Shown one piece after another: positions 32,684 through 45,477 of a DNA stretch of 64,000 nucleotides. Under the pieces are notes generated by a model. The model searched no databases. It worked only from the letters and a program-made list of their open reading frames with translations, and had not been told where the DNA came from. The stretch comes from Amborella trichopoda. Taxonomy: Eukaryota > Streptophyta > Magnoliopsida > Amborellales > Amborellaceae. Made by a program: the position numbers and the translations under genes. The DNA is taken from the NCBI RefSeq assembly GCF_000471905.2, contig NW_006499207.1:5031707-5095706 (forward strand), in the 5' to 3' direction. Within the stretch, counting starts at the first letter, position 1, and every line of letters begins with the position of its first letter.

Positions 32684-32706
32684 TAAGTCCCTAGTGGAGT
32701 TGCCAA
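32684..32706 (-). promoter_or_regulatory. Primer-binding site of element B
   Basis: The minus strand reads TTGGCAACTCCACTAGGGAC two to three bases inside the LTR end. It is nearly the TGGCGACTCCACTGGGGAC tract that follows the 5' LTR of many Tat-type elements, where it pairs with a tRNA-Arg 3' end (tRNA identity from general knowledge). E has the same site at 37293. Confidence 0.7.
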
Positions 32707-32709
32707 GTT

Positions 32710-34577
32710 GGTTAGATGCCTCGATCTCACCCTCCGGATATAGATGATCTGACGGCACGTATCTCGAGTTTCTAGTAAACTCGGGACTTGAGATCTCTCT
32801 CTCAAGAACCTTGCTCAAGAGCAAAGGTAGGTATACCAACTAATGAGAGACGAATTTAAGATGGGTTCGAGACTTACTCGAGTTGGCTCACGTGGGCGCC
32901 CTCTTAGATCACGAAAAACGCCCCCCAGCTACTTAGCCAGTTCGAAATCACCTCCCTTGACCTGTAATCTCCTGGTTTTCTGCACAACACTACTATGGTT
33001 AATTTACGATACAAGTGGGCCAAAGGAACCCACCCTCGTCTTAGGGCAATGTAGTTCATATGAGAGAGTGATGAAGTGGAGGGTCCAAATAAAGATAAAA
33101 AAGAGAAGAGAACTTAATGAAGGGACGAGACTATCATTGCAGCTGGAAGGTTACCGACTCAAAGTGATAGCAAGATGGGCATGGTATTAAGACCAGCGCG
33201 ACAGCAATACTACTCGAAATTGAGGCCGATAGGACTATCCCAATCTGATGTGGCAACAAGACGGGAATGGTACTCGAGACCAGGACGATGGCAATACTGC
33301 TCGACAGCCAGACTGCTATGACAGTGCTAGGCTAAGTCTACCCTCAGTCAAGTGAGAAGAGAAAAGAATGAAGAGAAGAAGAGGGAACGAAGAGAGAAAG
33401 AGCGAGATGACGAAGATAAGAAGAACCCAGATGGCAATGGACCTCACCATTGGCATCATGCGAAGACACCATGTCTCTTGTAGATGACGATGGCGTTTGG
33501 AGAGGCTCACAATGATAGCTCCCCGTGAGGCACACGATGCTAGACGTGGGACACGAGAGAAACCCGCAGACGGCAATAAGCATAGGACACACGTCTCTTA
33601 CGGAAGGTGATAGCTTCTAGCGAGGCTCATGGAGGTAACTTCTCATGAGTCACGTGGCGATTACCTCTCGTGGAGCGCACGACGATAGGTGTGGGGCACA
33701 AGGGAAGCCTGTGCACGACAATAGGTTGGAGGATTGTACAAAGGAGGTTCGTGGGTGGCGATAGGCACCAAGCACACGAAGGAAGCTCACGGATAGTGAT
33801 AAGTGTTGTTGCGACTTCTCACGGGCGATGATAGGCATCGCCGTGTGCGATAGACGCGCAACAGCGGGAAAAGCCCTACAGGCGACAATGAGTTTCGTCG
33901 TCTGTGTTCTTCACAAAGGCGTCGAGGACCTCCTTGCAGACGGCGATGAGCAGCGCCGTCTGCCAGCCTTGTTGAGAGATAGCAACGAACCAACAAAAGG
34001 AGAGAGGAGCTCAAGCATGGCGCTGCATCACGACGCATGATCTGTGAAACCACAAGGAGAGGAAAAGAGAAAACAAAGAGGCATGCACGGCACTGCCATT
34101 GCCATGCATGGCCTTTGAGGAAGGGTCAGACGAAGAAGAAGAAGAAAGAAACGAAGAGAGAGAAGATTTTACCTTGAGCCTAGGGGTATCGATCCAATAG
34201 TTTCTCTCTCCTTTCTCTCTCTTTCCTAACGTGACCTAACCATGAGAAGAAAGAGAAACTTTATTAAGTAAAAATTTTCTCTTTTGAGAAGGGCTCAAGC
34301 CTTTTTGGTACAATGATGGTACGAGGTATATATAGTATTGTGCCCAAACATGGGTGGATGATCAAAATTAAACTTAATTGCTGGAAATTAAGATTTAACT
34401 TAATTAAAAGAAATTAGAAATAAGGTGTAAAATGAAAGATTTGCCCCTTCTTAACAATTTGTGAAATTTCAAGACAGTCCCTGTGTTGCCCTAGAACGTG
34501 CATGATTTTCATGGATGATTACGGGTCGTTCTGATGCCTGTTTGATCGAAAGATGATTGTTTTGTTGTAGGGATAGG
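32710..34577 (-). mobile_element. Element B 5' LTR, U3 truncated by element E
   Basis: Minus-strand LTR1 from its end (CACGGTAGATGCC.. region read as TGGTTAGATGCCTCG at 32710) back through U5, TATA box (34327-34334) and the block TTTCACAAATTGTTAAG. It stops at 34577, where the plus-strand LTR of E begins with TGTTGGAAGG. About 1 kb of U3 is missing, consistent with insertion of E into this LTR. The predicted LTR intron would span 34172 to 32980. Confidence 0.82.
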
Positions 34578-37290
34578 TGTTGGAAGGTATTTTTCATCAA
34601 CATGGGGCCCCCACTTAATAAAGCCTAAGAAACAACGGAAATTTTGACAGTCTCAAAATAGCCTTGGAATTGGCTAAGATCTTCATAAGGTCTCTCAAAA
34701 GACTCCTATCAAGTTTCATCGTAGTTCGATATGTCTAAGGCACTACAGAATGAGAAACAGTTCCAGTAGAATCGACCTCCAACACCCTGAAACGGCCCCT
34801 ATAACTAGAGCTACATTTTTGGTGTCTCAAATCATTGTAGGACCACCACCATTGGATCCGACATCGTGGAAAACCCCTAGGGGTCAAATTCAGCTCGAAC
34901 GAAAACTCCTGGAAGAAGTTATAGGCAAAAGAGTGAAACGAAAGGGGCCACAAGTTATTCCCATGCAGCTACCCTGCAACTCCATGCTATGGAAGGGACA
35001 GTCACGATAAGTGACTTTCGATCCTCATATCTCACACGTCTCAAGTTGAGTCCCGCTCAAATTTGGTGAGCAAGTTTGTCTAGTCAAGATGAGCCATTCG
35101 ATATGTGGCACGTCCCGTGATGACACCCGAGCTCGAAGAAAAGCTAGAGAGAAGTTGCTAATCCATGAAGAAAGTGCAGGAATATCAGTAGCGTCACGCC
35201 TCAATCGAGCGACCAGATCATACCACTCGCGAGCCTAATCATCCCGAGACCAACTCTATCGTGTGTGTAAGGCCTCGGGTTATCACTGACCCCAACCCCG
35301 TACATGATGAACGGTCGGATTCTGCACATAAAACCAACGAAACGACTTCAAATTTCGTCACTTGAATCCCAGATTCCGGTCAAAATTCCAAAGTTGCAAA
35401 ATCTTCGTTCGGGCACGGAATCACGTGTTTGTTGTCCTACATTCGTAGTGGCATGCTCAGTGTAATTCAGCAAAGAAATCACCAAAAAACATCAAGGAAT
35501 GAGTAGACCATCTATCCGAAGTTTCAAGATCCATTCAAATTTTAAATCACATGATCATGCACTAAAAACACGATTCATGGCTTGAAGTTGAAATCAAATC
35601 GATTGTCATGTTGAGCTGTACAAGAAAACAACCATCTTATGATCATCGGGCAGTGCAAGATCTCACAAATTCTAGAGCAACATAGGGATTGTTTTGGAAT
35701 TCCACGAATTTCTAAGAAGGGGCAAATCTATCATTTTGTGCCATATTTTCCAGTTTCTTTTAATTCAATTTAATCTTAATTTTCAACAATTAGGGTTACT
35801 TTTGATCATTCACCGATATTTGGGGCAAATTCTATATATACGTATCAGCATTATATGCACCAAGGACTCAACCTCTCACAAAAGAGAGTTTTTACATAAT
35901 AAAAGTTTCTCTTTCTTCTCATTGTTGGGTCACTTTTGAGAGAGAGAGTGAGGTGAGAGAAACTTTTGATCGGTACCCTTAGGTTCGAGGTAAATCTTCT
36001 CTATCTTCTTTGCTTTTTGTTCTTCTCTCTCACTTCTTTCCTCTCTTTCGCCCTCCTCTATCTGAGTTTGTTGCAGGGGTCATGCACGGCAGTGGCAGTG
36101 CTGTGCATGCCTCCCCTAAGGTTACACAAGTCACGCATGGCGATGGGAGCGCTATGCGTGAGCCTCTTTCTCCTTCTTCTCTTCTATCTCTTTTGTCTAG
36201 TGGGGCTTGTAGATGGCGCTGCCCATCGTCGTCCATAGACGTAGCTTGGACGTCTTAGTGAAAAACCCAGAAGGTGAAACCCGCTGCCGTTAGTAGGGGT
36301 CCTTCGCTATTGCGCATCTATAATAGACCACGATACTCATCGCCACCCCCTATAAGCCTCAACAACGTCTACCGCTGTCTGCGCACTTCCTTCTCGTGTT
36401 CGGCTTTCATCGTTGTCCTTCTTGTGTCTCATACCTATCGTCGTGCGCCTCTTGAGGATTACCATCACGGGCTTTACGAATGACCATCACCGTGTGCTTC
36501 TTCAGAGACTATCGTCGCCCGTGCAAGGGCATGCCTTTCTATGTTGCCAACCGTGATACCTAGCATCGTTTGTAGTTCATTTCTCACTCTCTAGCCATGA
36601 GCAGTAACATCGAGCGCAGCCCAAGGGCCACGACGCCACTTCTCCACGATCGCGAGTAGTGACGCCTAGTGCTGTCGGGACCTCAGATTTCTATCGTCTC
36701 GTGTCTTCTTTTCACTCTCTTTTTTCTTTTCACTTGATTGAGGGTAGAAATAGCCTAGCACCGCCATATTGGCCTCGGTTTCAAGTAGTATTGCCACCGT
36801 GCTGGTCTAGAGAACCATGCCCATCTTGATACCACTCTGAGTCGATAACTTCCCTGCTGTCATGCTAGTCTCACCTGTTCATCAAGTTTTCTTCTCTTTT
36901 TTATCTTTATTTAAACCTTACACTTCATCACCCTCTCTCATGAATGTACGTTGCTGTAAGAAAAGGGTGGGTCTCTTTGACCCACTTGTCTTACAAATTA
37001 ATCCTAGAAGTGTCGTGCAAAAAACAAGAGGTTACAGGTCAAGGGAGGCGATTTTTAACCAGTTAAAGCAGCTTGGGGGCTTTTTTCGTGATCTAAGAGG
37101 GCGCCTAATTGAGCCAGCCAAAGTTAGTCCCAAACCGACCTTCAATTCCTCTATCATCAATTACTATACTTACCCTTGCTTTCGAGCAAGGTTCTAAGGG
37201 AGCGATCTCAAATCTTGGGTTCGCTAGAAACCCGAGATACGTGCCTCCAGGTCATCCAGATCCGAAGGTCGAGATTGAGGCACCTAATCA
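34578..37290 (+). mobile_element. Element E 5' LTR, complete 2.7-kb LTR1
   Basis: The best complete copy: TGTTGGAAGGTATTTTTC to GAGGCACCTAATCA, followed two bases later by the primer-binding site. TATA box at 35833-35840, donor-like GAG|GTAAAT with the intron starting at 35990. The matching acceptor has decayed to GTGCAA near 37020. Micro-repeats with CGCCAT and ATCACCG lie between. Left target-site side is ATAGG; the right side is lost. Confidence 0.88.
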
Positions 37291-37292
37291 GC

Positions 37293-37312
37293 TTGGCGAC
37301 TCAACTGGGGAC
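37293..37312 (+). promoter_or_regulatory. Primer-binding site of element E
   Basis: TTGGCGACTCAACTGGGGAC starts two bases after the LTR end. It differs at one position from the common Tat-type tract TGGCGACTCCACTGGGGAC. It fixes the LTR/internal boundary for the family and marks the LTR as the 5' one. Confidence 0.8.
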
Positions 37313-38339
37313 TTACTACCCCTTAGTCGGCTCACTCTTGTTTGACTCTTTTACTTTCTGCATTAATTTCTATAGCGCCTGGGTTGTTCAACCCATTCAT
37401 CTGAGGTGGGGACTTCCTTATCCCCACACTCATGACCGTCCCAAGGAAGCGAATTGCTCAAGCTTCCTTCCTTACTCTCCTCCTGAGTCAGCACTCATGG
37501 TCTGACTCCCAGGTTCTCACATGGATCGGTGCGAGAGGGGACTCGTGGTCCATCCACTCTAGCCGCACCTCGAGGCAACCCTCACGTTGCCTTGAGCTCA
37601 CATCAAGGGCTAGGCCATCACAGGCCAAACCCTACATCCACCATTCATTTGTTGTCAACAGCCCGAGGCAACGCTAGCCATCCTCGAGCACATCAGGGTC
37701 GACCACTCCATCCTCCCTCCCAACACATATAGCTTCACCTTGTGAGAGATGGGCTTTTGCCTCACCGCTCATAGACACATGCTCATGGGTCTCGACCTCC
37801 TCAGGTCAAACTTATTAACCGGACCCGGGTCAACCCTAAGTCACCCGGACGGCTAACTCTAAAGGTGCACATGCACCGTCTTGGCAAGTTCCTTTCCGAC
37901 CTCAACTCAGATGGAGTCGTGAACTAGCTCCTTCCTCTGTCACTCTCCAGACACCAGGCAAACACTACGAGCCCTAGTACTCAAAGGTCTTCCCTAAGAG
38001 TACCATCTTGAGCCAACCTCAGGTCAACCGTGCACATGGGCCCAACAAAGGAACTAAGGGCAATAACCTGATGTCGGCTAGAGGCCTCCAGCCTCTAAGG
38101 TAGAAACCCAGGCTGCCTTTCATCCTTGGACCCCACTCCCTGCTCTAGCTCATGGACACGGCCCTTGTGTGTTCGAAGAAGGCAAGGCAGTCTAGGCCTC
38201 AGGCTTGGTTTTGGAGTGAAACCCACAGTCGTCTCAGGGTTAAGCAGAAGAGAGGTCTTTAGATCCTGACCAAAGAAGTCTCCAAGGCAGTTGAGGCCAT
38301 CACCTTTGATGACCGCTTGCCTCGTAACCCCTTTTTCCC
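37313..38339 (+). other. Element E 5' leader
   Basis: Untranslated leader homologous to B's leader on the minus strand (shared TCAGCACTCATGGTCTGACT/ GGTCAACCCTAAGTCA context). Frames of 60-115 codons on both strands are not conserved. No gene. Confidence 0.6.
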
Positions 38340-40970
38340 TCTCCAAACTCCAGAGCCTGACCAAGTCTAGGAGTATTGTTGGGTCGTCACTACTCAGAAA
38401 CCACAGTCCCAAGACCGTCAAGAACTGGTCCGCACAAGATCGGCATACAGGGCTCGAGTCTAGTCGGGGCAGGCCGAACCCCTCCAGGCTGACTTGCCAT
38501 GCACCACTGGCCGACCTCGACAGTCCATTGTCTCGTCAGGCTCTGACCCTTTATAAGAGACGGTCAGTGTCATGGTAATCAATGACCCGGACGACACTCA
38601 GGAGGAGAGAATGAACAAGTTTGAGGAAATGATGCAAGCCATCATTGAAAAGATGGAATGCCTAGAGGCCTTCAAGTCCCCTTTTTCGACCAATTCCCCG
38701 ACTGGTGAGGACACAGTTCCAAGGCAAACTCCTCCATCAGCGTCCCAAGACAGTTCTACCTCCCGCGGGGTCTCCCAAACCGACATAGATGTTATGGTAG
38801 CCCATAGCCTCAAGAACAAGGTCCCAGGCATGCAAAAGACACCGCTCTATCAAAATTCGTACCCTTCGTACATCGACTAAGTACCCTTACCTCCGAACTA
38901 TCAAAAGGGGAAGCCCCCCCTGTTCAATGGTACTACGTCTCCGCACCAGCATACTGCTTACTTCTTGATGGTCTATCAAGAGACGGCAACTGACAGAATC
39001 CTCCTCCTCCACAAGTTTGTCGAAACTCTTGAAGGGCAAGCCTTCCAGTGGTATGCTTGGTTGCCTCCCAACTCGGTAAATACAAGGCAAGAGATGAAGC
39101 AGTTGGTCTCCCAACACTTCTACAAAGTCCGAAGGAACGTGGAGACCATCGAACTCCTCACCTGATGCAAGACCCAAATGAGCTGGTTGGCAAGTTCATC
39201 ACCCTCTAGAGAGAGTTGGCAACCTTCCATTCCACTCCCATGACCGAGAAGGAAGCGGTCCAGACCTGCATACGGAACATGCTTCCTGAAATCGCTCTAC
39301 ATGTCGAGGCATCCAATCCACCCTCCATGTCAGAGCTCAACTCCAAGGCAGTTTGTATTGAGGTATTATTGAAGCATCATGGAAACCCTCGTCAGCAACC
39401 CACCAGCTCAAACTCTTGCTCCAACAGTCGGGGCAGCCAAAAGGCAGTAATCAGCACACCATCACCTTGCCTGACACCAAAGGTGCGGTTCCTCAAACCT
39501 TGGACCTTTCCAAGGCATAGCCGTCTCCGACCGGGGGCAAGCAGCAGTCTTACAACAACATCCCCCCTCCTAAAAATTCTAAGCAAAACAAATACTGGGC
39601 CCAGCACCAGAATAAGGTTTACCCCTTCGACACAGAGTCGATGCCTGCACTACTTCAACTGCTGCTTGAACAGAACATGATACAGTTTCTGGAGGCCAAT
39701 ACTACGGAGTCGGCTGGGCAGGAGGCAAATGAGAAGTATTGTGTCTATCATAGGAGGGTATGCCACCCCACTTACGACTGCTATAAGCTCAATGACACGA
39801 TCGAAGCCCTTATCAATCGAAGAGTTGAAGAAAGCGTTCGAGGCAACTAAGGTTTCTCGCATAGTCACGATCTAAGAGGACGACGGGGCACCCACTATCC
39901 TTCATGCATTTTACTCCATATTGCTCGAAGAAGGGTTCGTCATTCCCAAGCAGGCAAGGCAGCCCAAGTTTCTGCCTCCAGGAATCGAGAACCTCTGGTG
40001 CGCGTATCACCACATACGAGGCCATAACATCAGCGAATCCACTAGCTTCTACAAGCTCTTGGCGGAGAAGATGCAGTAGTGCCAGGAAGTTCAGGGCAAC
40101 CCAGGAAGCCCATGGAAGCACTGAGCTAGTCCCTCTGTGGGCCTCTTGACCCATGAGCAAGGAAGATCTACTGACACAAGGAGACCCTCGTGACGTAAGC
40201 CCAAGGAAGCGTTGAGCTAGACCCTCTACAGGCCCTCTTCAAGGCAATGCTCCAACAAGGCCTTGTCACTCCCTAGCCCACCAGGCAGTCCAGGCGTCTT
40301 GGCCAGGGTACAAAAAAACTTTGGTGCCCATATCACCGAGTATGGTGCCACAAACTCAACAAATGCTCCGCATTCGAAGCTATAGTTGCAGAGAAAGTGC
40401 AGCAAGGCCACATCATTTATGAGGTTCTTCCGGATGCCTCTAGATCGTCGCGCCCGTTCCAAAGGAAGCCACACTACTAGCCCCTCTTGAGTATACACTC
40501 GACCCTTTAGACCCTTCGACCTCTCAGTGGAGTAGGCCCAAATCTTTGAAACATGAGGCAGTCTATCAACCTAAAGCTACTCACCAGCCTATCAGGGTGG
40601 TCCAGACACCCCCTTAAGGATCCCAAAGGAGACGGCGGGCACCTAGGTCAGCCCACCAAAGGAATCGTCCTCCACAGCCGCCAGTCGAGGAAGAATTCCT
40701 CAGGCCCCTTCCTCCACTGCCCACCTTGCAAGACCTTATCCCAGGCACAACTCGCCTCGTCCATTCGTCCAATCAGGTGGTCATCCCCAAGTCACCAACA
40801 GCTCGAGATTCCCCCAATATGGGTGACAACGCTAAAAGCACCCTACTACTATCAAACCCGGGGCAAGACTTAAAATATCCCTTGAGTAGGTCCAATGTCG
40901 ACGACGACATAAATAGCTTCCCAGAACGTTCTAACTCTTCTTCTCCTTCCTCCTCTTCGATTTTCTCCAT
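38340..40970 (+). pseudogene. Element E gag, 3' end replaced by a LINE
   Basis: Starts in the region CCCTCTCCAAACTCC shared with C. An ATG at 38572 opens MVINDPDDTQEERMNKFEEM (coiled coil), then YPSYID with a stop where Gln is expected, GKPPLFNGTTSPHQHTAYF, VETLEGQAFQWYAWLPPNS, MTEKEAVQTCIRNMLPEIAL. The knuckle units are CVYHRRVCHPTYDC, WCAYHHIRGHNISES and (another frame) WCPYHRVWCHKLNKC. The Ser-rich tail stops at about 40970, where sequence becomes a LINE. Capsid segments are less broken than those of B and C. A ~45-base imperfect duplication lies near 40110-40230. Confidence 0.85.
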
Positions 40971-42221
40971 TAAAATTGCTTTTTCTAGATGTTTATGAAA
41001 GGATGGTGCAGCCTCACGCCAATGTCTTAGAGTTGTTTAAGTTCAAGGGTAACGAAGTGGTGTGGAAAATTCATTTCCTCTATAATAGAGTTCATGAAAA
41101 CACCTTCTCTAGCTACCTTGCCCTCTTGGAGTTGTTAAATCATCTGTTTATTCCTAGGGGTATTGCTGATGAAGTGGTCTGGGAGATCGAATCTGAGAGT
41201 CTCTTGCCGGTAAAGTCAGTTTATCATGTTCTCGTCCATGATCGAGTTTGGTGGTCTTTATCCTGAGTGGCTACCTTTTGGAAGTGGCCTATCCCTCATA
41301 AAGTTCATGTTTTCCTTTGTTTAACTACCCAAAATAAGATTCTAACTATGGATAAACTAATTAAGAGGGGGAGGATTTTAACTAATGTTTGCTTTATGTG
41401 TAAGGAGGACGATGAATCAGGGGCTCATATGTTTTTACACTGCCTTTTCGTTTTAAGGATTTGGTCTTGGTTCCTTTTGCAATTGGGAATATCTTTGGCT
41501 ATGCCTCACAACGTCTACGGTGTGGCTGCCAATCTTACTTTCCCCCATCTTCCTAAGGCTAGTAAGAAGGTGTGGCAAATTACTTTAGCTTCAATTCTAT
41601 GGGAAATGTGGAAAGAAAAAAAGAAACAAAATAGCTTTTGAGGTGTTTGTTTGCCTTTTCATAGACTCCTCAATGCCATTAGGCATACTATTTGGTGCTG
41701 GTTGTTTGTTACATCTGAGGGGCAGGGCATTACCGAAGTGGATGTGGCTTTAAATCTTGATAATCGTTATCATTTGAGCCATGTTAAGTGCTGGCCAAGA
41801 TCATTGTGGATTCCACCTTCTATGGGATGCTTTAAACTTAACTTTAATGATAGCTCTATTGGGAATCCTGGTTTGGTTGGTTTTGGTGGGGGTAGTGAGA
41901 GATTGGAATGGAGGAATTATCTTTTCCTATGCTGGTCGAGCTGGAGAGACCACTGCTAACCATGGGTAGATGATTTATCATGATAACCATGCTGGAGCTT
42001 CTTGCTTTTCTACAAGGGTTGATGAGTTATCATGATAAAAAATTGGGTGATCCCTATCTATTTCGTTCATGTCTATCGAGAGACGAATTCTGTAGCTGAT
42101 TCATTGGCTAAATATGGTATGACTTGTTCTGCTATTATGGTTGTTGATGATGTAATATTGCCCTTGTAACTTTCTTCCATCAATAAAATTTGTTGACATT
42201 GGTTAAAAAAAAAAAAAAAAT
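40971..42221 (+). mobile_element. 5'-truncated L1-type LINE with poly(A) tail
   Basis: Carboxy-terminal end of a plant L1 ORF2. First the zf-RVT zinc-binding domain: SVYHVLVHDR, WKWPIPHKVHVFL, TQNKILTMDKLIKRG, then CFMCKEDDESGAHMFLHC (C-x2-C..H-x4-C). Then an RNase H domain: GCFKLNFNDSSIGNPGLVGF (usual FDGS reads FNDS), and FVHVYRETNSVADSLAKYG after an internal deletion near 41955-42040. An AATAAA signal lies at about 42182 and a ~16-A tail at 42206-42221. RT and endonuclease are absent (5' truncation at about 40971). Stops at 41264, 41639 and others. No convincing target-site duplication is visible. Confidence 0.88.
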
Positions 42222-43040
42222 GGTTTCAGACATCTGAAGATAGACATAGAATGACAAATGAGGCCTGAGCTGAATGCTCGACCAATAAAGCTGAGGCAAG
42301 ATCCTTGCAAAAAGGGATGCATACTATAGTGGGGAACTCAACAACACTCACAATGGGCTAACAAAAATACTGAATGTCCACGGAATCTCAGACACACGCT
42401 GGGTAAGTGTGGGATACTAAGGGAAAGTGAATTCAGAGTCAGATACCTATGCCAAAGATACAACTTTTAAGTCCATACTCCTACTGATGTGCCTCCAATC
42501 AATTTTAAGCCATATTGAAAGTATTAGAATTAATTCTTTTTTTGCAAAGATGATACATCTTCATGTACATCGATTGGACATATAATGAAGTACATGCTAA
42601 CAGTTCCAAAGAAAAATTTGTTACATTGAAAATTACACCCTTGACTTGGAAAATTTGTATTAATGGGATATCTAGTTCTATTTCTAGACACCATCATGTT
42701 TGTGTTATGGCCTGTTACGTCCTAAGCACCATGCCAAGAGACCTGATCCTGGTATTAAACATTGTATCAACGGTTTCTTCTCAAGTTCGTAAAGTGTGAC
42801 CATGATAGTGGTCTTAACGGTTTGTAAAGTTGAAAGCACTGATTGAAAATCCAGATCAGTGAAACGGATCATTCACCCATCCATGTCAGATCATTGGGTT
42901 GGTGATCCAGATTAGGTTTGGATCAGTTTGAATTTGTGATAAGAAAAAATATTATAAATAAATAAAACCAAAATAGGGGTTTATAGAATGGGATTTAGTG
43001 GGGACCTAAGACAACAATAGGTAAGTTGAAATATATATAT

Positions 43041-43085
43041 NNNNNNNNNNNNNNNNNNNNNNNNNNNNNNNNNNNNNNNNNNNNN
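43041..43085. other. Assembly gap (45 N)
   Basis: Forty-five unknown bases directly after ATATATATAT. The true length is unknown; a simple-repeat collapse is likely. Confidence 0.99.
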
Positions 43086-44354
43086 AATCAAGTAGATCTA
43101 TAAACATATGAAAATCTTGAAAAATGGACGGTGTAAATAATATGTTGTAAAATGCACTATTTCTGAGATTTAAAATCTTTTTATTTTTCATGATCATGTA
43201 TCTCGATGTCGAGATGATCAATCAAAGGGTTTTTCAACATTAAAACTACATTTTCTGATGGATTTTTGAGGTGCATCCGTAGTTCTACATATAAGGTTGC
43301 ATCCTTATATTAACTTTTTTGGGACCATAAGATAAGATTCTCCTACCACTTACCATGCAGGGAAGCCCGGGCTCAATATCAAAAAGCTACTCAGCAGACG
43401 CACGAGTCCACCCTATTTTTCGATGAAGTTGGGAGTTTGAAACTTAACCTAAATTAGTGCATTTGCATTTCTGACTTAGATCCATGAATTTGAAGCTTAA
43501 AAAATAGTGTGAAATTCACCATTTGTGAAGAACTTCGATTCAAAAAAAGTAAATAGAGTTTTTTAAGGTTTAAAATTCTTTTTCTTTTTTTTGTTCAAAT
43601 TCTTGATTGGGGAGATCGAGATTATCTACTTACAAGATTTTTGACAATCATCTATAATTAACCTGCCACATTATGATATCTTGTGATCCATTCCAACGGC
43701 TGGTAGGGATCCGCCGATCTACCCAAACTAAACACAAAAAAATTCCATTTATAAATGGATTTTGGAATGCAAACATATTTGAATAAGTGTGTCGGCTGAC
43801 AAACCAAAACTCTGCCTCGTTTTGAATCACCAATTCGAGGGGAAAAGAATCCAACTTTTTCTCACTATTACAGGTTCACAACATGTTGGCATCGCTTTGT
43901 ATTTGATTAACATAAACTGTAATATAACAATTATAAGGATTGGATGATGGATCATGGTGGTCCGCAGAGCTTGGGAACCAAAAAATGGATTTTGAAGGGC
44001 ACGACGAACCTAAACTTTATCAATGATTTTAAATCACCAATTCCAAAGTTAAAAAAGTTAGCTTTTGGCCTTTAGCTCAGTATTAATTAACATTTTGCTT
44101 CAATTTATATTCCTTCAGGATAAAGTGGAATCAAAACATAAAAAATATAATACAGGAAAAGTGAAAGAGTACTTGTCATGGAAAGTATCAAAGAAGAGGA
44201 CCATTGACATTCTATAGAACTAGCATCATAGTGATACCCGAAGCATCATTAATATTTGTATTAGAATGAAGTGCGTCTTTGATTCTTTTCGTTGGTTAGA
44301 GTGAAGTGTATTTATGCAAATGAGAACGGGAAAATTTCATTGGCCAAGTTTGAT

Positions 44355-44393
44355 AACTGAGAAAACAAGAGAAAACGACTTGTTTTCTCAGTT
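44355..44393. repeat. Perfect 15-bp inverted repeat, 9-base loop
   Basis: AACTGAGAAAACAAG (44355-44369) and its exact complement CTTGTTTTCTCAGTT (44379-44393). It could form a hairpin in DNA or RNA. Not at an identified element end. Confidence 0.75.
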
Positions 44394-45477
44394 GTCACGT
44401 TTTCCCTTGTTTGGGAATTGGGAAATGCGTGGCAACATAGAATATTTTATGTGTTTCCATTGCTTTTTCCAATTTTGGGAAAAATTGCAACGCAACTCGG
44501 GGGTTGTGCTGCCAATTCCTCAAAAAAGTAGGAGAAATGTGAGAGCGCCTTCATCCCCTTTTTATTCTCTTAACTCTCAATTTTCTCTTTACCCAAGCTC
44601 TAGCCAGAGCTTTTTCTGGTTTTCACATATAGATTACCAAGCCAATGTTCTCAGCTTCCAGCCACAAATTTTCTACTTCTATCTTTTTTTCAGGCTTTCA
44701 GTTTCTCAGATATTCTTCATGTAAACAACATTTTCAGTTAGAAAACATGGCCTTAGGGAATTCCGATTTTTATTCCAGTTTTATGACAACTCCTTCTATT
44801 GCTTTATTTCATATGGCATTAAATCTTCGACAAAAATATCATTGAATCTTCTCATCCCTTCCCTCCTTCTTTTTGTACTTTTTTTATCTTAGTCATGGAT
44901 TCAAGTCCATTGTAGGATTGTATGATGCTCTTGACACAAAGTGGTTATCACGTCCATCATAGTGTACCTCTCAAATAGAAAAGAAACGACTACTTAAAGC
45001 TCGTGGTGAGGTGTACACTTGTTCTGCTTTGGTGATGGGGTTTAAAGTCTTCAAAGGTCTTGAGATTTCAAACTAACTATAATAATATTATAATCTAACG
45101 GGAGTTTGGCCCATGTGGGACCAATGAGACATGCTTTGTAATGGCCATTGTCTCACCTAGATTGGGCAGTCTAGGCTTAAGCATGGAATCTAAAACCCTT
45201 TAGTTCAAGGCACAAGGCACAACCATTGAAGGTTTGCTTGGTTAGCTCTTGTTGAGGTTGGAAAAATGCCCAAGGTGGTTTTATCCAGGAGATTGCGTCG
45301 CTTATGTGTCATTGGTGGTTTATGAGGGCAATGGTCAACTCCTCAATATTACTATTGCATGACAAGTACATATAATAACCGCACCTATGGAAAGCAACCA
45401 GTAGGAATAGCGTGTGTACATGTACTGAAGAGAGGATCCCTACACTATTGCGATAATATGCAATGGCCATATGGGAC

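Larger units (their letters stand above)
42222..45477. other. Unassigned AT-rich DNA between LINE and LTR F1
   Basis: No match to LTR1 or to anything else in the window. A (TA)n run leads into the assembly gap. No frame over 140 codons; the longest (44314-44724) is Phe/Ser-rich and has no recognisable domain. It may be older host intergenic DNA or unrecognised decayed repeats. This is the only stretch that could be non-element sequence. Confidence 0.5.

Noticed and set aside
41267..41641. Possible host zinc-finger gene
   Set aside because: It is the zf-RVT domain of a LINE ORF2, followed by RNase H remnant, AATAAA and poly(A).
42222..45477. A host gene in the unassigned region
   Set aside because: No frame with domain content, no plausible exon series or codon bias; only short AT-rich frames.
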